Positions 7,813 to 13,262 of a DNA stretch of 38,257 bases are shown here, piece after piece. The translations under genes were made by a program, and so were the position numbers. The stretch is from a virus. Location: positions 1-38,257 of IMG/VR virus record IMGVR_UViG_3300020160_002672. One strand, 5' to 3'. The stretch's first letter is position 1, and each line of letters begins with the position of its first letter. A model generated the notes under the pieces. That model was not told where the DNA came from, made no database searches, and saw only the letters and a list, made by a program, of their open reading frames with translations.

Positions 7813-7931
7813 CCATATTATAACACACTACTCGCCACTTAATAAATATATGCGGAGTAAACGTACGCACACCTTCCGCGGGTAACTAGGATTAGCTTAA
7901 CCTAGCTTGGGTAGTGTGTTATAATATGGTT
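7812..7931. repeat. 20-bp perfect inverted repeat around a 79-bp spacer
   Basis: ACCATATTATAACACACTAC (7812-7831) is the exact reverse complement of 7911-7930. Each arm carries TATAAT on its outward-facing strand, and the right arm supplies the -10 of the tmRNA promoter. The 79-bp spacer has no gene; it contains GCGGA/TCCGC (7852-7856 with 7875-7879) and CTAGG/CCTAG (7886-7890 with 7901-7905) pairings. It could be a divergent promoter pair, an operator, or a strong RNA hairpin for read-through from the halogenase gene. Confidence 0.8.
7897..7925 (+). promoter_or_regulatory. sigma-70-like promoter of the tmRNA gene
   Basis: TTAACC (7897-7902), a 17-bp spacer, then TATAAT (7920-7925). It predicts a start near 7932, which would make a tmRNA acceptor piece of about 58 nt. 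The -35 matches the consensus at four of six positions. Confidence 0.65.
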
Positions 7932-7989
7932 GTATGAAGCAAACAGAACGGTGTCTTGGACGGGGGTGCGAATCCCCCCAGGTCCACCA
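7932..7989 (+). ncRNA. tmRNA acceptor piece
   Basis: It contains a T arm of GGGGG (7962-7966), loop TGCGAAT (7967-7973) and CCCCC (7974-7978), then the acceptor 3' strand, discriminator A and encoded CCA (7987-7989). The T loop has G where T55 is usual. GTGTCTTG (7951-7958) can pair with CAAG and ACGT at 8110-8118 of the coding half (one bulged T), giving the P2-type helix that joins the two pieces. Confidence 0.85.
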
Positions 7990-8083
7990 CAAGCACTATC
8001 AACCTTGGCACCTCGTGGTGGTAGATAGCGACTGCAGCGCGAACGGTATAGATAGAAACCTGCTACCAGATAGTGCTTATGAT
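7990..8083 (+). other. tmRNA intervening segment, removed during maturation
   Basis: AAGCACTATC (7991-8000) pairs perfectly with GATAGTGCTT (8069-8078), and TGGTAG (8019-8024) with CTACCA (8063-8068). The precursor would thus form a long rod stacked on the acceptor stem. In permuted tmRNAs this loop is cut out by tRNA-processing enzymes (RNase P at the coding-piece 5' end, 3' trimming after CCA); that step is inferred here. Confidence 0.85.
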
Positions 8084-8250
8084 GGGCCTGCATAGTTTCG
8101 ACAGGGCGACAAGTACGTGAGTGGACAACTCAGCAGAGTAGCTGTAAAAACTAAACAAAAGTAAACGCAAACGACTCACAGTTCGCATTAGCAGCCTAAA
8201 CACTGCTTAGGGTTTCCGTCAGCTTTCCTCGTAACAGAATAAGCTGGCAT
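8084..8250 (+). ncRNA. tmRNA coding piece with tag ANDSQFALAA
   Basis: It begins with acceptor strand GGGCCTG and the D-loop-like CATAGTTTCGACAGGG. GAGT/ACTC (8119-8122 with 8128-8131) and CAGC/GCTG (8131-8134 with 8141-8144) lie where pseudoknot 1 is expected. The tag codons GCA AAC GAC TCA CAG TTC then GCA TTA GCA GCC end at TAA 8197-8199. CCTAA/TTAGG encloses the stop codon, as in helix P5. GTCAGCTT (8218-8225) pairs with AAGCTGGC (8241-8248) at the end and has no T run. Confidence 0.9.
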
Positions 8251-8264
8251 TAACAAGGAATTTT

Positions 8265-8807
8265 ATGAAAAAAATCTTAACCGCAAGTTTACTTGCACTA
8301 TCTATGTCTGCAATGGCAGCGGATTATTTTAGCGTTGACATTGATTCTGTCAATGACCAAACTTCTGGTGCTCGCAGTACTGCTCAGTACATTCGTGCTG
8401 GTAAAGAAGTTAGTGGCATTCAGTTTGGTGCACAAGGGCGTACAGCCACATTTGAAACTGGTGGCATGATTCATAGCCTAGAAGTTACAGCTGGTAAATC
8501 CGTGTTTGGTGTCACACCTTTTGTTGGTGTTGGCTTTGATAACGGATTGAACGGTGCTCGTAATGCTGATTATAAATACGGCTTAGTAGGTGCAACTGCT
8601 GGTTTAAAAGTTGGCCCTGGTTTTGCTTTGGCTGGTGTAAAAACCCGTGTTGGTACAACTGCCGTCACTGAAACCAAACAATCTGTCGTTTTTGGCACTT
8701 ACAGTGTTGCTGTTGCCAAAAACGTAGCCATTAATCTTAACGCGAGCAAAAGCTACCAAGACATTCAAGAGAATGCTTATGGTTTGGGAATTGGCTTTAG
8801 CTTCTAA
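8265..8807 (+). CDS. outer-membrane beta-barrel protein with signal peptide
   Basis: A 180-residue protein with a textbook signal peptide: MKKIL, a hydrophobic LTASLLALSMS stretch, and a likely AMA-A cleavage after residue 18. The mature 162 residues alternate polar and hydrophobic residues in about eight strands with Gly-rich turns, and end in GLGIGFSF. A terminal Phe preceded by alternating aromatic/aliphatic residues is the beta-signal read by the BAM complex. AAGGAA lies upstream of ATG 8265, only 15 bases after the tmRNA coding half, with no terminator between, so it may be co-transcribed. Possible roles are receptor masking, superinfection exclusion or altered permeability; none can be chosen from sequence. 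It implies a Gram-negative host. Confidence 0.75.
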   Translation: MKKILTASLLALSMSAMAADYFSVDIDSVNDQTSGARSTAQYIRAGKEVSGIQFGAQGRTATFETGGMIHSLEVTAGKSVFGVTPFVGVGFDNGLNGARNADYKYGLVGATAGLKVGPGFALAGVKTRVGTTAVTETKQSVVFGTYSVAVAKNVAINLNASKSYQDIQENAYGLGIGFSF

Positions 8808-8818
8808 GTAGTAATACA

Positions 8819-9415
8819 ATGACAAATAGCCTAGATGATTTACTTGACCCTAAATCAGGGTCAACAGAGTTTTTTACTAAAAACACAAGTAATTCTTACG
8901 AGTTTTATTTGTCAGGTGAACTATTAGAACCAGAACATTATACTGCCTGGTTTGATATTATCCGTAATGCTAGAACTTATGATTCCATTAAACTGTACAT
9001 CAATAGTTGTGGTGGTGATTTATACACTGCAATTCAATTTTTACGCGTAATGGGTGAAAGTGCTGGACACATTACCACTAGTGTAGAGGGTGCTTGTATG
9101 AGTGCCGCAACTATGGTATTCCTATCAGGGCACAGTTACGAAATAACTCCACACAGTTTGTTTATGTTTCATAACTATTCAGCCGGAGTATTTGGTAAAG
9201 GTGGTGAAATGTACGATCAGCTACAGTTTGAACGAGTGTGGTCTGAAAGTTTCTTAAGCCAAGTCTACAAAGATTTCTTAACTAACGAAGAAATTCAAGC
9301 TATGTTACACAACAAAGATATTTGGATGACTTCAGAACAAGTAATACAGCGTATTGATAAATTAATAGAATCACGTAAAGAAAAATCGCCAGACCTGTCT
9401 ACAAATGCTTCTTAG
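8819..9415 (+). CDS. ClpP-like serine protease (S14 family)
   Basis: A 198-residue protein with ClpP landmarks: INSCGGDLYTA (61-71, for the family's INSPGG), a catalytic Ser95 in GACMSAATM, His118 in FMFHNYSAG, and a third residue Asp167 in HNKDIWMTSEQV. The order Ser-His-Asp and the spacing fit the family, as does the length (ClpP is about 195-207 residues). The N-terminus is longer and acidic rather than a propeptide. Phage ClpP-like enzymes are often prohead proteases, but here no head gene is near and the gene lies 11 bases after the outer-membrane protein gene, downstream of a tmRNA. It may degrade tagged or host proteins, alone or with host ClpX/ClpA; this is inference. Confidence 0.85.
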   Translation: MTNSLDDLLDPKSGSTEFFTKNTSNSYEFYLSGELLEPEHYTAWFDIIRNARTYDSIKLYINSCGGDLYTAIQFLRVMGESAGHITTSVEGACMSAATMVFLSGHSYEITPHSLFMFHNYSAGVFGKGGEMYDQLQFERVWSESFLSQVYKDFLTNEEIQAMLHNKDIWMTSEQVIQRIDKLIESRKEKSPDLSTNAS

Positions 9416-9497
9416 CTTCTGGCTCCGCTGACGCGAAAACAGGATGGGCTGCGCTCACGGGGTTTGCTAGTTTCCTGACACAAAAATAACTAGCCTT
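9416..9497. other. spacer between ClpP-like gene and tRNA-Ser
   Basis: 82 bases without a gene. GCTAGTT pairs with AACTAGC just before the tRNA, leaving a 15-base loop. The stretch is more GC-rich than its surroundings by eye and fits no RNA family I recognise. Confidence 0.4.
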
Positions 9498-9589
9498 GGA
9501 AGATGATGCAGTGGGGTTGGTCCCGCGACTGGCCTTGAAAACCAGGTTCTCTTAACAGGGATGGGGTTCGACTCCTCCGTCTTCCGCCA
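9498..9589 (+). tRNA. tRNA-Ser (TGA)
   Basis: Class II tRNA of 92 bases with a long variable arm. Acceptor GGAAGAT/GTCTTCC, anticodon loop CTTGAAA, T loop TTCGACT, discriminator G and encoded CCA. One C-A mismatch closes the anticodon loop. Confidence 0.9.
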
Positions 9590-9590
9590 T

Positions 9591-9665
9591 GCAGGATTAA
9601 TTCAGTGGTAGAATGTCTCGTTGCCAACGAGAATGTCATCGGTTCGAACCCGATATCCTGCTCCA
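9591..9665 (+). tRNA. tRNA-Gly (GCC)
   Basis: Acceptor GCAGGAT/ATCCTGC, anticodon stem TCTCG/CGAGA with loop TTGCCAA, T loop TTCGAAC, encoded CCA. Confidence 0.95.
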
Positions 9666-9671
9666 GATTTT

Positions 9672-9745
9672 GCGGGGTTAGTTTAATGGTAAAACAGCAG
9701 ATTTCCAATCTTCGGTCGAGAGTTCGATTCTCTCACTCCGCTCCA
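9672..9745 (+). tRNA. tRNA-Gly (TCC)
   Basis: Acceptor GCGGGGT/ACTCCGC, anticodon loop TTTCCAA, T arm GAGAG/CTCTC with TTCGATT, encoded CCA. Second glycine tRNA in tandem. Confidence 0.92.
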
Positions 9746-9820
9746 GTCAGTTCCGAGACGACTTAAAAAATGTCGGCTGCGAAAACGCCAACGGTTTAGC
9801 GTAAGGTCACAGTTGGAAGT
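9746..9820. other. 75-base untyped spacer inside the tRNA cluster
   Basis: It sits between two tRNAs and is tRNA-sized, with CGAC/GTCG and GCG-AAAA-CGC hairpins, but has no acceptor stem, no TTC T loop and no CCA. It may be a decayed tRNA or a structured spacer. Confidence 0.4.
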
Positions 9821-9895
9821 GCCTGGTTAGCTCAGTGGTAGAGCTACGCCTTTACACGGCGAGGGTCGGCGGTTCGAACCCGTCACCAGGTACCA
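9821..9895 (+). tRNA. tRNA-Val (TAC)
   Basis: Acceptor GCCTGGT/ACCAGGT with a G-T first pair, D arm AGCTC/GAGCT, anticodon stem ACGCC/GGCGA with loop TTTACAC, T loop TTCGAAC, encoded CCA. Confidence 0.93.
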
Positions 9896-9906
9896 ATTAT
9901 TCAAAC

Positions 9907-9935
9907 TTGACAATAATCCTTGAATTTAGTATAAT
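9907..9935 (+). promoter_or_regulatory. promoter, TTGACA-17-TATAAT
   Basis: Perfect -35 TTGACA (9907-9912) and -10 TATAAT (9930-9935) with a 17-bp spacer, 36 bases before the metallophosphoesterase ATG. The best of the recurring promoters in this window. Confidence 0.9.
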
Positions 9936-9970
9936 ATATACTTGTTCAGGGATTTTTTATTTATAGTGTT

Positions 9971-10501
9971 ATGCCTAACATCTTTTTTGCATCAGATCAT
10001 CATTTTCATCACAAAAACATTTTAACGTTTAAAAACTTTGATGATACGCCTGTGCGCGTGTTTGATTCGGTCGAGCACATGAATGAGCACATGGTTACTA
10101 TGCACAACAGTGTAGTAAGACCTAACGACAAAGTGTACTTTTTAGGTGACGTAACTATGGCACGTAATGCTAAGGGTCTAGAAATCTTAGCGCGCATGAA
10201 TGGTGAAAAAGTCCTAATCAAAGGCAATCACGACCTATGCAGTGCTCAGCAGTACCTACAGTACTTTAAAGACATTCGTGGCTCGCATCAGTTTGACGGA
10301 ATGATCTTAACTCACATTCCTATTCATCCTGAAAGTCTAGCACGTTGGGGTCTTAATGTGCACGGTCATTTACACAACAATGTAGTGCGTATGCAATTAG
10401 CGCAGATTCCCGATCGCCGATACTTTAATGTATCAGTAGAACGCATCAATTACACACCAATCTCACTAGAACAAATTAAAAAACAAGCGCTGATAGCTTA
10501 A
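9971..10501 (+). CDS. calcineurin-like metallophosphoesterase
   Basis: A 176-residue protein with the full metal-site pattern of the family: ASDHHFHHKNI (residues 7-17, Asp and His ligands), FLGDVTMAR near 57 (Asp), IKGNHD near 83 (Asn-His pair), LTHIPIHP near 113 and NVHGHLH near 129. Such enzymes cleave phosphodiesters or phosphomonoesters; the substrate cannot be told. It is driven by its own strong promoter. Its last five codons and stop lie inside tRNA-Met, whose acceptor stem and D arm encode the C-terminal ALIA. There is no clear Shine-Dalgarno before the ATG. Confidence 0.85.
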   Translation: MPNIFFASDHHFHHKNILTFKNFDDTPVRVFDSVEHMNEHMVTMHNSVVRPNDKVYFLGDVTMARNAKGLEILARMNGEKVLIKGNHDLCSAQQYLQYFKDIRGSHQFDGMILTHIPIHPESLARWGLNVHGHLHNNVVRMQLAQIPDRRYFNVSVERINYTPISLEQIKKQALIA

Positions 10502-10561
10502 TGGTAAAGCAGCCGACTCATAATCGGTCGAGTCTAGGTTCAATTCCTAGTCAGCGCACCA
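10487..10561 (+). tRNA. tRNA with CAT anticodon (Met, or Ile if modified)
   Basis: Acceptor GCGCTGA/TCAGCGC, anticodon stem CCGA/TCGG with loop CTCATAA, T arm CTAGG/CCTAG with TTCAATT, encoded CCA. It lacks initiator features such as three G-C pairs under the anticodon loop. It overlaps the upstream coding region by 15 bases. Confidence 0.92.
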
Positions 10562-10591
10562 CCTACTTCCTTGCGATTAAAAAATATTTAC

Positions 10592-10620
10592 TTGAACTGC
10601 TGAGTATTTTTTAGTATAAT
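10592..10620 (+). promoter_or_regulatory. promoter, TTGAAC-17-TATAAT
   Basis: -35 TTGAAC (10592-10597), 17-bp spacer, -10 TATAAT (10615-10620), 35 bases before the next ATG. Confidence 0.85.
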
Positions 10621-10654
10621 ATTAACTTCACAATAACTTTAAAGCAAAATAACT

Positions 10655-10987
10655 ATGAAAATTTACTTTTCTGAAGTCCTAGACCTCGAAGACTCTGATG
10701 AAACCTTTGAGTACAATGATACCAAATTCTACAACTATGTTGAGTTTGGTACTAACCCTGGTGGCAGAGACGAAGTAGCCATTGCAGATACTTGCAATCG
10801 CATGATGCCAATCTGTATTGAACAAGTGCCTGATCTAATTGCAGCTTTACAGGCTTGCTATGACATTCACTTGAAAGTGCTTAAAGCCGAAGAATTAAAA
10901 GAACTTGCTGAAAGTGACGAGGGTGCTTATGTGGAATTTAACGAAGTCTTTTACAACAACGAATCCCTTCAAGATTCTCGTTGGTGA
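10655..10987 (+). CDS. hypothetical acidic protein, 110 aa
   Basis: First gene after a promoter. The protein is strongly acidic (MKIYFSEVLDLEDSDETFEYN...), with an amphipathic helix around VPDLIAALQACYDIHLKVLKAEEL. No family is recognised. Its 3' end overlaps the likely start of the next gene. Confidence 0.55.
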   Translation: MKIYFSEVLDLEDSDETFEYNDTKFYNYVEFGTNPGGRDEVAIADTCNRMMPICIEQVPDLIAALQACYDIHLKVLKAEELKELAESDEGAYVEFNEVFYNNESLQDSRW

Positions 10988-11183
10988 ACTAAGCACTGAG
11001 ACTTGGAAACTAGTAACCCTAGAATACTTAAGACACGTTGCTGATCTTGTTAATACAGAAGAGCGACGTGTTATTACTTATGGTGAAGCATTCACAGTAT
11101 TAGAGTATTTAGAACAAGCTAAAATCGTTGTGCTTGAGCCAGTAGAAGATACTGGCATATTTAAAATAAAAAAAGGATATTAA
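10929..11183 (+). CDS. hypothetical protein, possible winged-helix fold
   Basis: The frame is open from 10905. ATG 10929, inside the end of the previous gene, is the last ATG before the conserved-looking part (FKILVGELSTETWKLVTLEY), so I use it, but the start is uncertain. The body has TYGEAFTVLEYLEQAKIVVLEPV, which resembles a helix followed by a small beta wing. The function is unknown. A Shine-Dalgarno for the next gene lies at its end. Confidence 0.45.
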   Translation: MWNLTKSFTTTNPFKILVGELSTETWKLVTLEYLRHVADLVNTEERRVITYGEAFTVLEYLEQAKIVVLEPVEDTGIFKIKKGY

Positions 11184-11184
11184 A

Positions 11185-11577
11185 TTGGCTAAATCAGCTA
11201 GTAAATCAAAACAAAACTACAGTGCAGTTTACAAAAGTAGTAATAAGTACGAAAAGAATCGTAAACTAAAACTGCAAAGATTGTTAAAGCAGCAACCTAA
11301 TAACGAACAAATTAAAAATGCTTTAACTAATATCCGTGCACGCAGAAAAGCTCCCAACAATCCACAGTGGTCACATACAGACATTCGATTAGCTAAAATA
11401 TTTAAACTATTTACTGGAAGAGCAGATAAAGAGCTATTTAGTAGTAATCCTAAAGTACAATCAGAAGCTGTTCAAGCTGCGCGTAGCAACCCAGACAAAA
11501 AAGTGCCTGAAGGCAGAGTTAGTTTTCAACTAGGTGCTCGTGCTCACGACAAGTACGGAAAGCTAGTATGGATGTAA
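11185..11577 (+). CDS. basic hypothetical protein, 130 aa, TTG start
   Basis: AAAAAGGA precedes a TTG start at 11185, two bases after the previous stop. The protein is very basic and Ser/Lys-rich at the N-terminus (AKSASKSKQNYSAVYKSSNK), with further Arg/Lys clusters, suggesting a nucleic-acid-binding role. No domain is recognised. The last codons overlap the next gene's start. Confidence 0.55.
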   Translation: MAKSASKSKQNYSAVYKSSNKYEKNRKLKLQRLLKQQPNNEQIKNALTNIRARRKAPNNPQWSHTDIRLAKIFKLFTGRADKELFSSNPKVQSEAVQAARSNPDKKVPEGRVSFQLGARAHDKYGKLVWM

Positions 11578-11828
11578 TAGAATACTATTTGCTATTTGCG
11601 CTTAGTACTTCTATTACTGCTTGCTATATATGGTTTTATCCCCTACTACAAAAAGCACGTGCTAATAATATAGAAAACGGATTTACAAATAATCCTAAGT
11701 TAAGTATATTTGTTTATATAGTAGTTAGTACAATTGTTGCTCCTTTTTTGGTACTTCCACTGTTATTTACAAAATATGGCGAAGCATTTGAGCGAGGGTT
11801 ATCAAAAGAAATGTTAAAACAAGATTAA
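11568..11828 (+). CDS. small two-pass membrane protein
   Basis: 86 residues with two hydrophobic segments (about 6-27, YYLLFALSTSITACYIWFYP; and about 46-68, LSIFVYIVVSTIVAPFLVLP) and charged ends. It overlaps the preceding gene by 10 bases. The function is unknown; inner-membrane location is inferred from hydrophobicity. Confidence 0.6.
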   Translation: MDVIEYYLLFALSTSITACYIWFYPLLQKARANNIENGFTNNPKLSIFVYIVVSTIVAPFLVLPLLFTKYGEAFERGLSKEMLKQD

Positions 11829-11838
11829 AATTTTTTAT

Positions 11839-11867
11839 TTGAATCAAAGGCTATTATAGTTTATAAT
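11839..11867 (+). promoter_or_regulatory. promoter, TTGAAT-17-TATAAT
   Basis: -35 TTGAAT (11839-11844), 17-bp spacer, -10 TATAAT (11862-11867), 31 bases before the next ATG. Confidence 0.83.
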
Positions 11868-11897
11868 ATATTCTTAATCAATTAGAAAAGGCACAAC

Positions 11898-12170
11898 ATG
11901 AAACTTTTGGAATTTAAATACACTAAAACTGATGGCTCTGTCTCTGAACGAGCTGTAATTGAGTTGGTTACGCCTACTCAATTCATTGAAGGCATTGATG
12001 TTACCAAAATGCCAGAAGATGAGTTTGCCCTGTTTGCCAATGAAATGCGTGAATTAAAAAATGCACAACACGAAGCAACTATGAACTTATTGGCTAAACA
12101 CGACCTAAAACACAACTATCGCCGGTTTTCTCCAAATCAAATGTCGGCGATCAATACAGAATACATCTAA
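11898..12170 (+). CDS. hypothetical protein, 90 aa
   Basis: It has AAAAGG upstream and its own promoter. The sequence opens MKLLEFKYTKTDGSVSERAV, two short strands that look like a small beta hairpin, followed by helices with ELKNAQHEATMNLLAKHDLKH. No family is recognised. It precedes an HTH gene by 10 bases and is likely co-transcribed with it. Confidence 0.55.
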   Translation: MKLLEFKYTKTDGSVSERAVIELVTPTQFIEGIDVTKMPEDEFALFANEMRELKNAQHEATMNLLAKHDLKHNYRRFSPNQMSAINTEYI

Positions 12171-12180
12171 AAGGAAAAAT

Positions 12181-12543
12181 ATGGCAAGCGCATGGACTGA
12201 AGAACTCAAAACTAAAGTTATTGAAATGTATGAAGGAGCAGGCCCAACACCTGAGTCCTCAACTGAAATTATCAAAGATATTGCAGAAGAAATTGAAATG
12301 TCGCCTAACGGCGTTCGTATGGTACTAGTACAAGCTGGTGTTTATGTTAAGAAAGAGGCTGGTGCTTCTACTAGCAAAACTGCTAAGCCTGCTGGTGAAG
12401 GTAGCAAGCGTGTTAGCAAAGAGTCTAGCATTGCTGATCTTAAGGCCGCAATTGAAGCCAAAGGTGCTGAAGTTGACGAAGATATTTTGAGCAAATTGAC
12501 TGGCAAAGCCGCAATTTATTTCTTAGGCGTGTTGAAAGCGTAA
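12181..12543 (+). CDS. putative HTH DNA-binding protein, 120 aa
   Basis: The N-terminal half (SAWTEELKTKVIEMYEGAGP then EIIKDIAEEIEMSPNGVRMV) has the pattern of a trihelical DNA-binding fold: a Trp-led helix, then an IAEE...SPNGVRMVL helix-turn-helix, ending LVQAGVYVKK. A low-complexity Ala/Ser/Lys linker (residues 61-85) leads to a C-terminal helical domain with EAKGAEVDEDILSKLTGKAA. Similar short regulators are common in large marine phages. It is transcribed from the promoter at 11839 and closed by the terminator at 12546-12574. The target is unknown. Confidence 0.6.
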   Translation: MASAWTEELKTKVIEMYEGAGPTPESSTEIIKDIAEEIEMSPNGVRMVLVQAGVYVKKEAGASTSKTAKPAGEGSKRVSKESSIADLKAAIEAKGAEVDEDILSKLTGKAAIYFLGVLKA

Positions 12544-12545
12544 AC

Positions 12546-12574
12546 AAGGCGGCCTAGTGCCGCCTTTTCTTTTT
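12546..12574 (+). terminator. rho-independent terminator
   Basis: AAGGCGG (12546-12552) pairs with CCGCCTT (12560-12566) around a 7-base loop, followed by TTCTTTTT. Confidence 0.88.
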
Positions 12575-12584
12575 AAGGATTATT

Positions 12585-13205
12585 ATGGCAAGAAAAAAAT
12601 CAGCTAGTGAAGAAGAATTGATGACTGATGCTAATATAGCAAAAGTTATCAAACTGCTTGAGCCTGAACAAGGTACAAAAGCAATTACTAAAAAAGATGC
12701 TTGCCAAATCTTAGGCATGGCATATAATACTACCAGACTTGGTACTATTATTGAGGAATGGAAAAAGAAACAAACTAAAAATGCAGAACGCAGAGCAGAG
12801 AAACGCGGAAAGCCGGTAACTGGCGAAGAACGGATTTATATAATCTCAGAATACCTTGCTGGTGAAACTGTAGACTCTATTAGTAAAGCTACATATCGTA
12901 GTAGTACATTTGTTAAGAGTGTGCTGGAAACAAACTCAGTACCAATCCGTGTACCTGGGTCTAGTTATTTTTGCCCAGAACTAATCCCTGAAGGTGCTGT
13001 GCGTGAGCGATTTAAAGTTGGCGAAGTAGTGTACTCGGCCAGATATGACTCTACAGCTAGAATTGATGCGGAGTCTTTTAGTGACAAGCATGGTTGGATT
13101 TATAGAGTATGGTTGCTATCAGAAAAGTGGCAGCAAAATGCCTATCAAGAAGCAACAGAGCTTGCATCACTAGAGCATCTACGAGAAATGGGTGTACGCA
13201 TATAA
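12585..13205 (+). CDS. putative DNA-binding protein with two HTH-like segments
   Basis: 206 residues with AAGGAT upstream. The N-terminal part has TKKDACQILGMAYNTTRLGT (residues 35-54), an HTH shape followed by a basic WKKKQTKNAERRAEKRGK run. A second segment, ISEYLAGETVDSISKATYRS (87-106), resembles the HTH of resolvases. The C-terminal part (EGAVRERFKVGEVVYSARYD, then YRVWLLSE and QQNAYQEATELASLEHL) forms a distinct beta-rich domain seen, as I recall, in conserved hypothetical proteins of other large phages. Probably a regulator or DNA-organising protein. Confidence 0.55.
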   Translation: MARKKSASEEELMTDANIAKVIKLLEPEQGTKAITKKDACQILGMAYNTTRLGTIIEEWKKKQTKNAERRAEKRGKPVTGEERIYIISEYLAGETVDSISKATYRSSTFVKSVLETNSVPIRVPGSSYFCPELIPEGAVRERFKVGEVVYSARYDSTARIDAESFSDKHGWIYRVWLLSEKWQQNAYQEATELASLEHLREMGVRI

Positions 13206-13262
13206 AAACGCAGGCGCCAAACCAGCAAAAATCTAAAAGTTAAAAAGTTCACCGGAGCCTAA

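Larger units (their letters stand above)
7932..8250 (+). ncRNA. ssrA: circularly permuted (two-piece) tmRNA gene
   Basis: The gene is ordered acceptor half, intervening segment, coding half, as in the permuted ssrA genes of alphaproteobacteria, cyanobacteria and some betaproteobacteria. The 3' acceptor strand CAGGTCC (7979-7985) plus ACCA pairs over 7 bp with GGGCCTG (8084-8090). The third pair is G-U, the G3-U70 identity element for alanyl-tRNA synthetase. The coding half has the conserved TTTCGACAGGG after the acceptor strand and the AGTAAACGCAAACGAC segment at the resume site. A tag frame of 10 codons plus TAA runs 8167-8199. The 5' boundary is inferred from the promoter, the 3' boundary from the last hairpin. 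The gene should rescue stalled ribosomes with host SmpB, since no smpB is visible here. Confidence 0.93.

Noticed and set aside
7902-8093. A 63-aa minus-strand frame across the tmRNA
   Set aside because: It reads a tRNA-like, GC-rich RNA region backwards and gives a typical spurious product (GGPGGIRTP...). The permuted tmRNA on the other strand explains the sequence.
8218-8248. Terminator at the end of the tmRNA
   Set aside because: The 8-bp stem is not followed by T and runs into the ribosome site of the next gene, so it looks like part of the RNA.
9416-9497. Riboswitch
   Set aside because: The stretch has hairpins but none of the core motifs of riboswitch classes I know, and it precedes a tRNA rather than a coding gene.
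9490-9708. A 72-aa minus-strand frame across tRNA-Ser and tRNA-Gly
   Set aside because: The tRNA genes explain it; it has no ribosome site and its sequence is antisense tRNA.
10905-11183. Programmed frameshift joining the 110-aa and following frames
   Set aside because: No slippery sequence is visible near the overlap, and independent starts are possible. I keep two genes.
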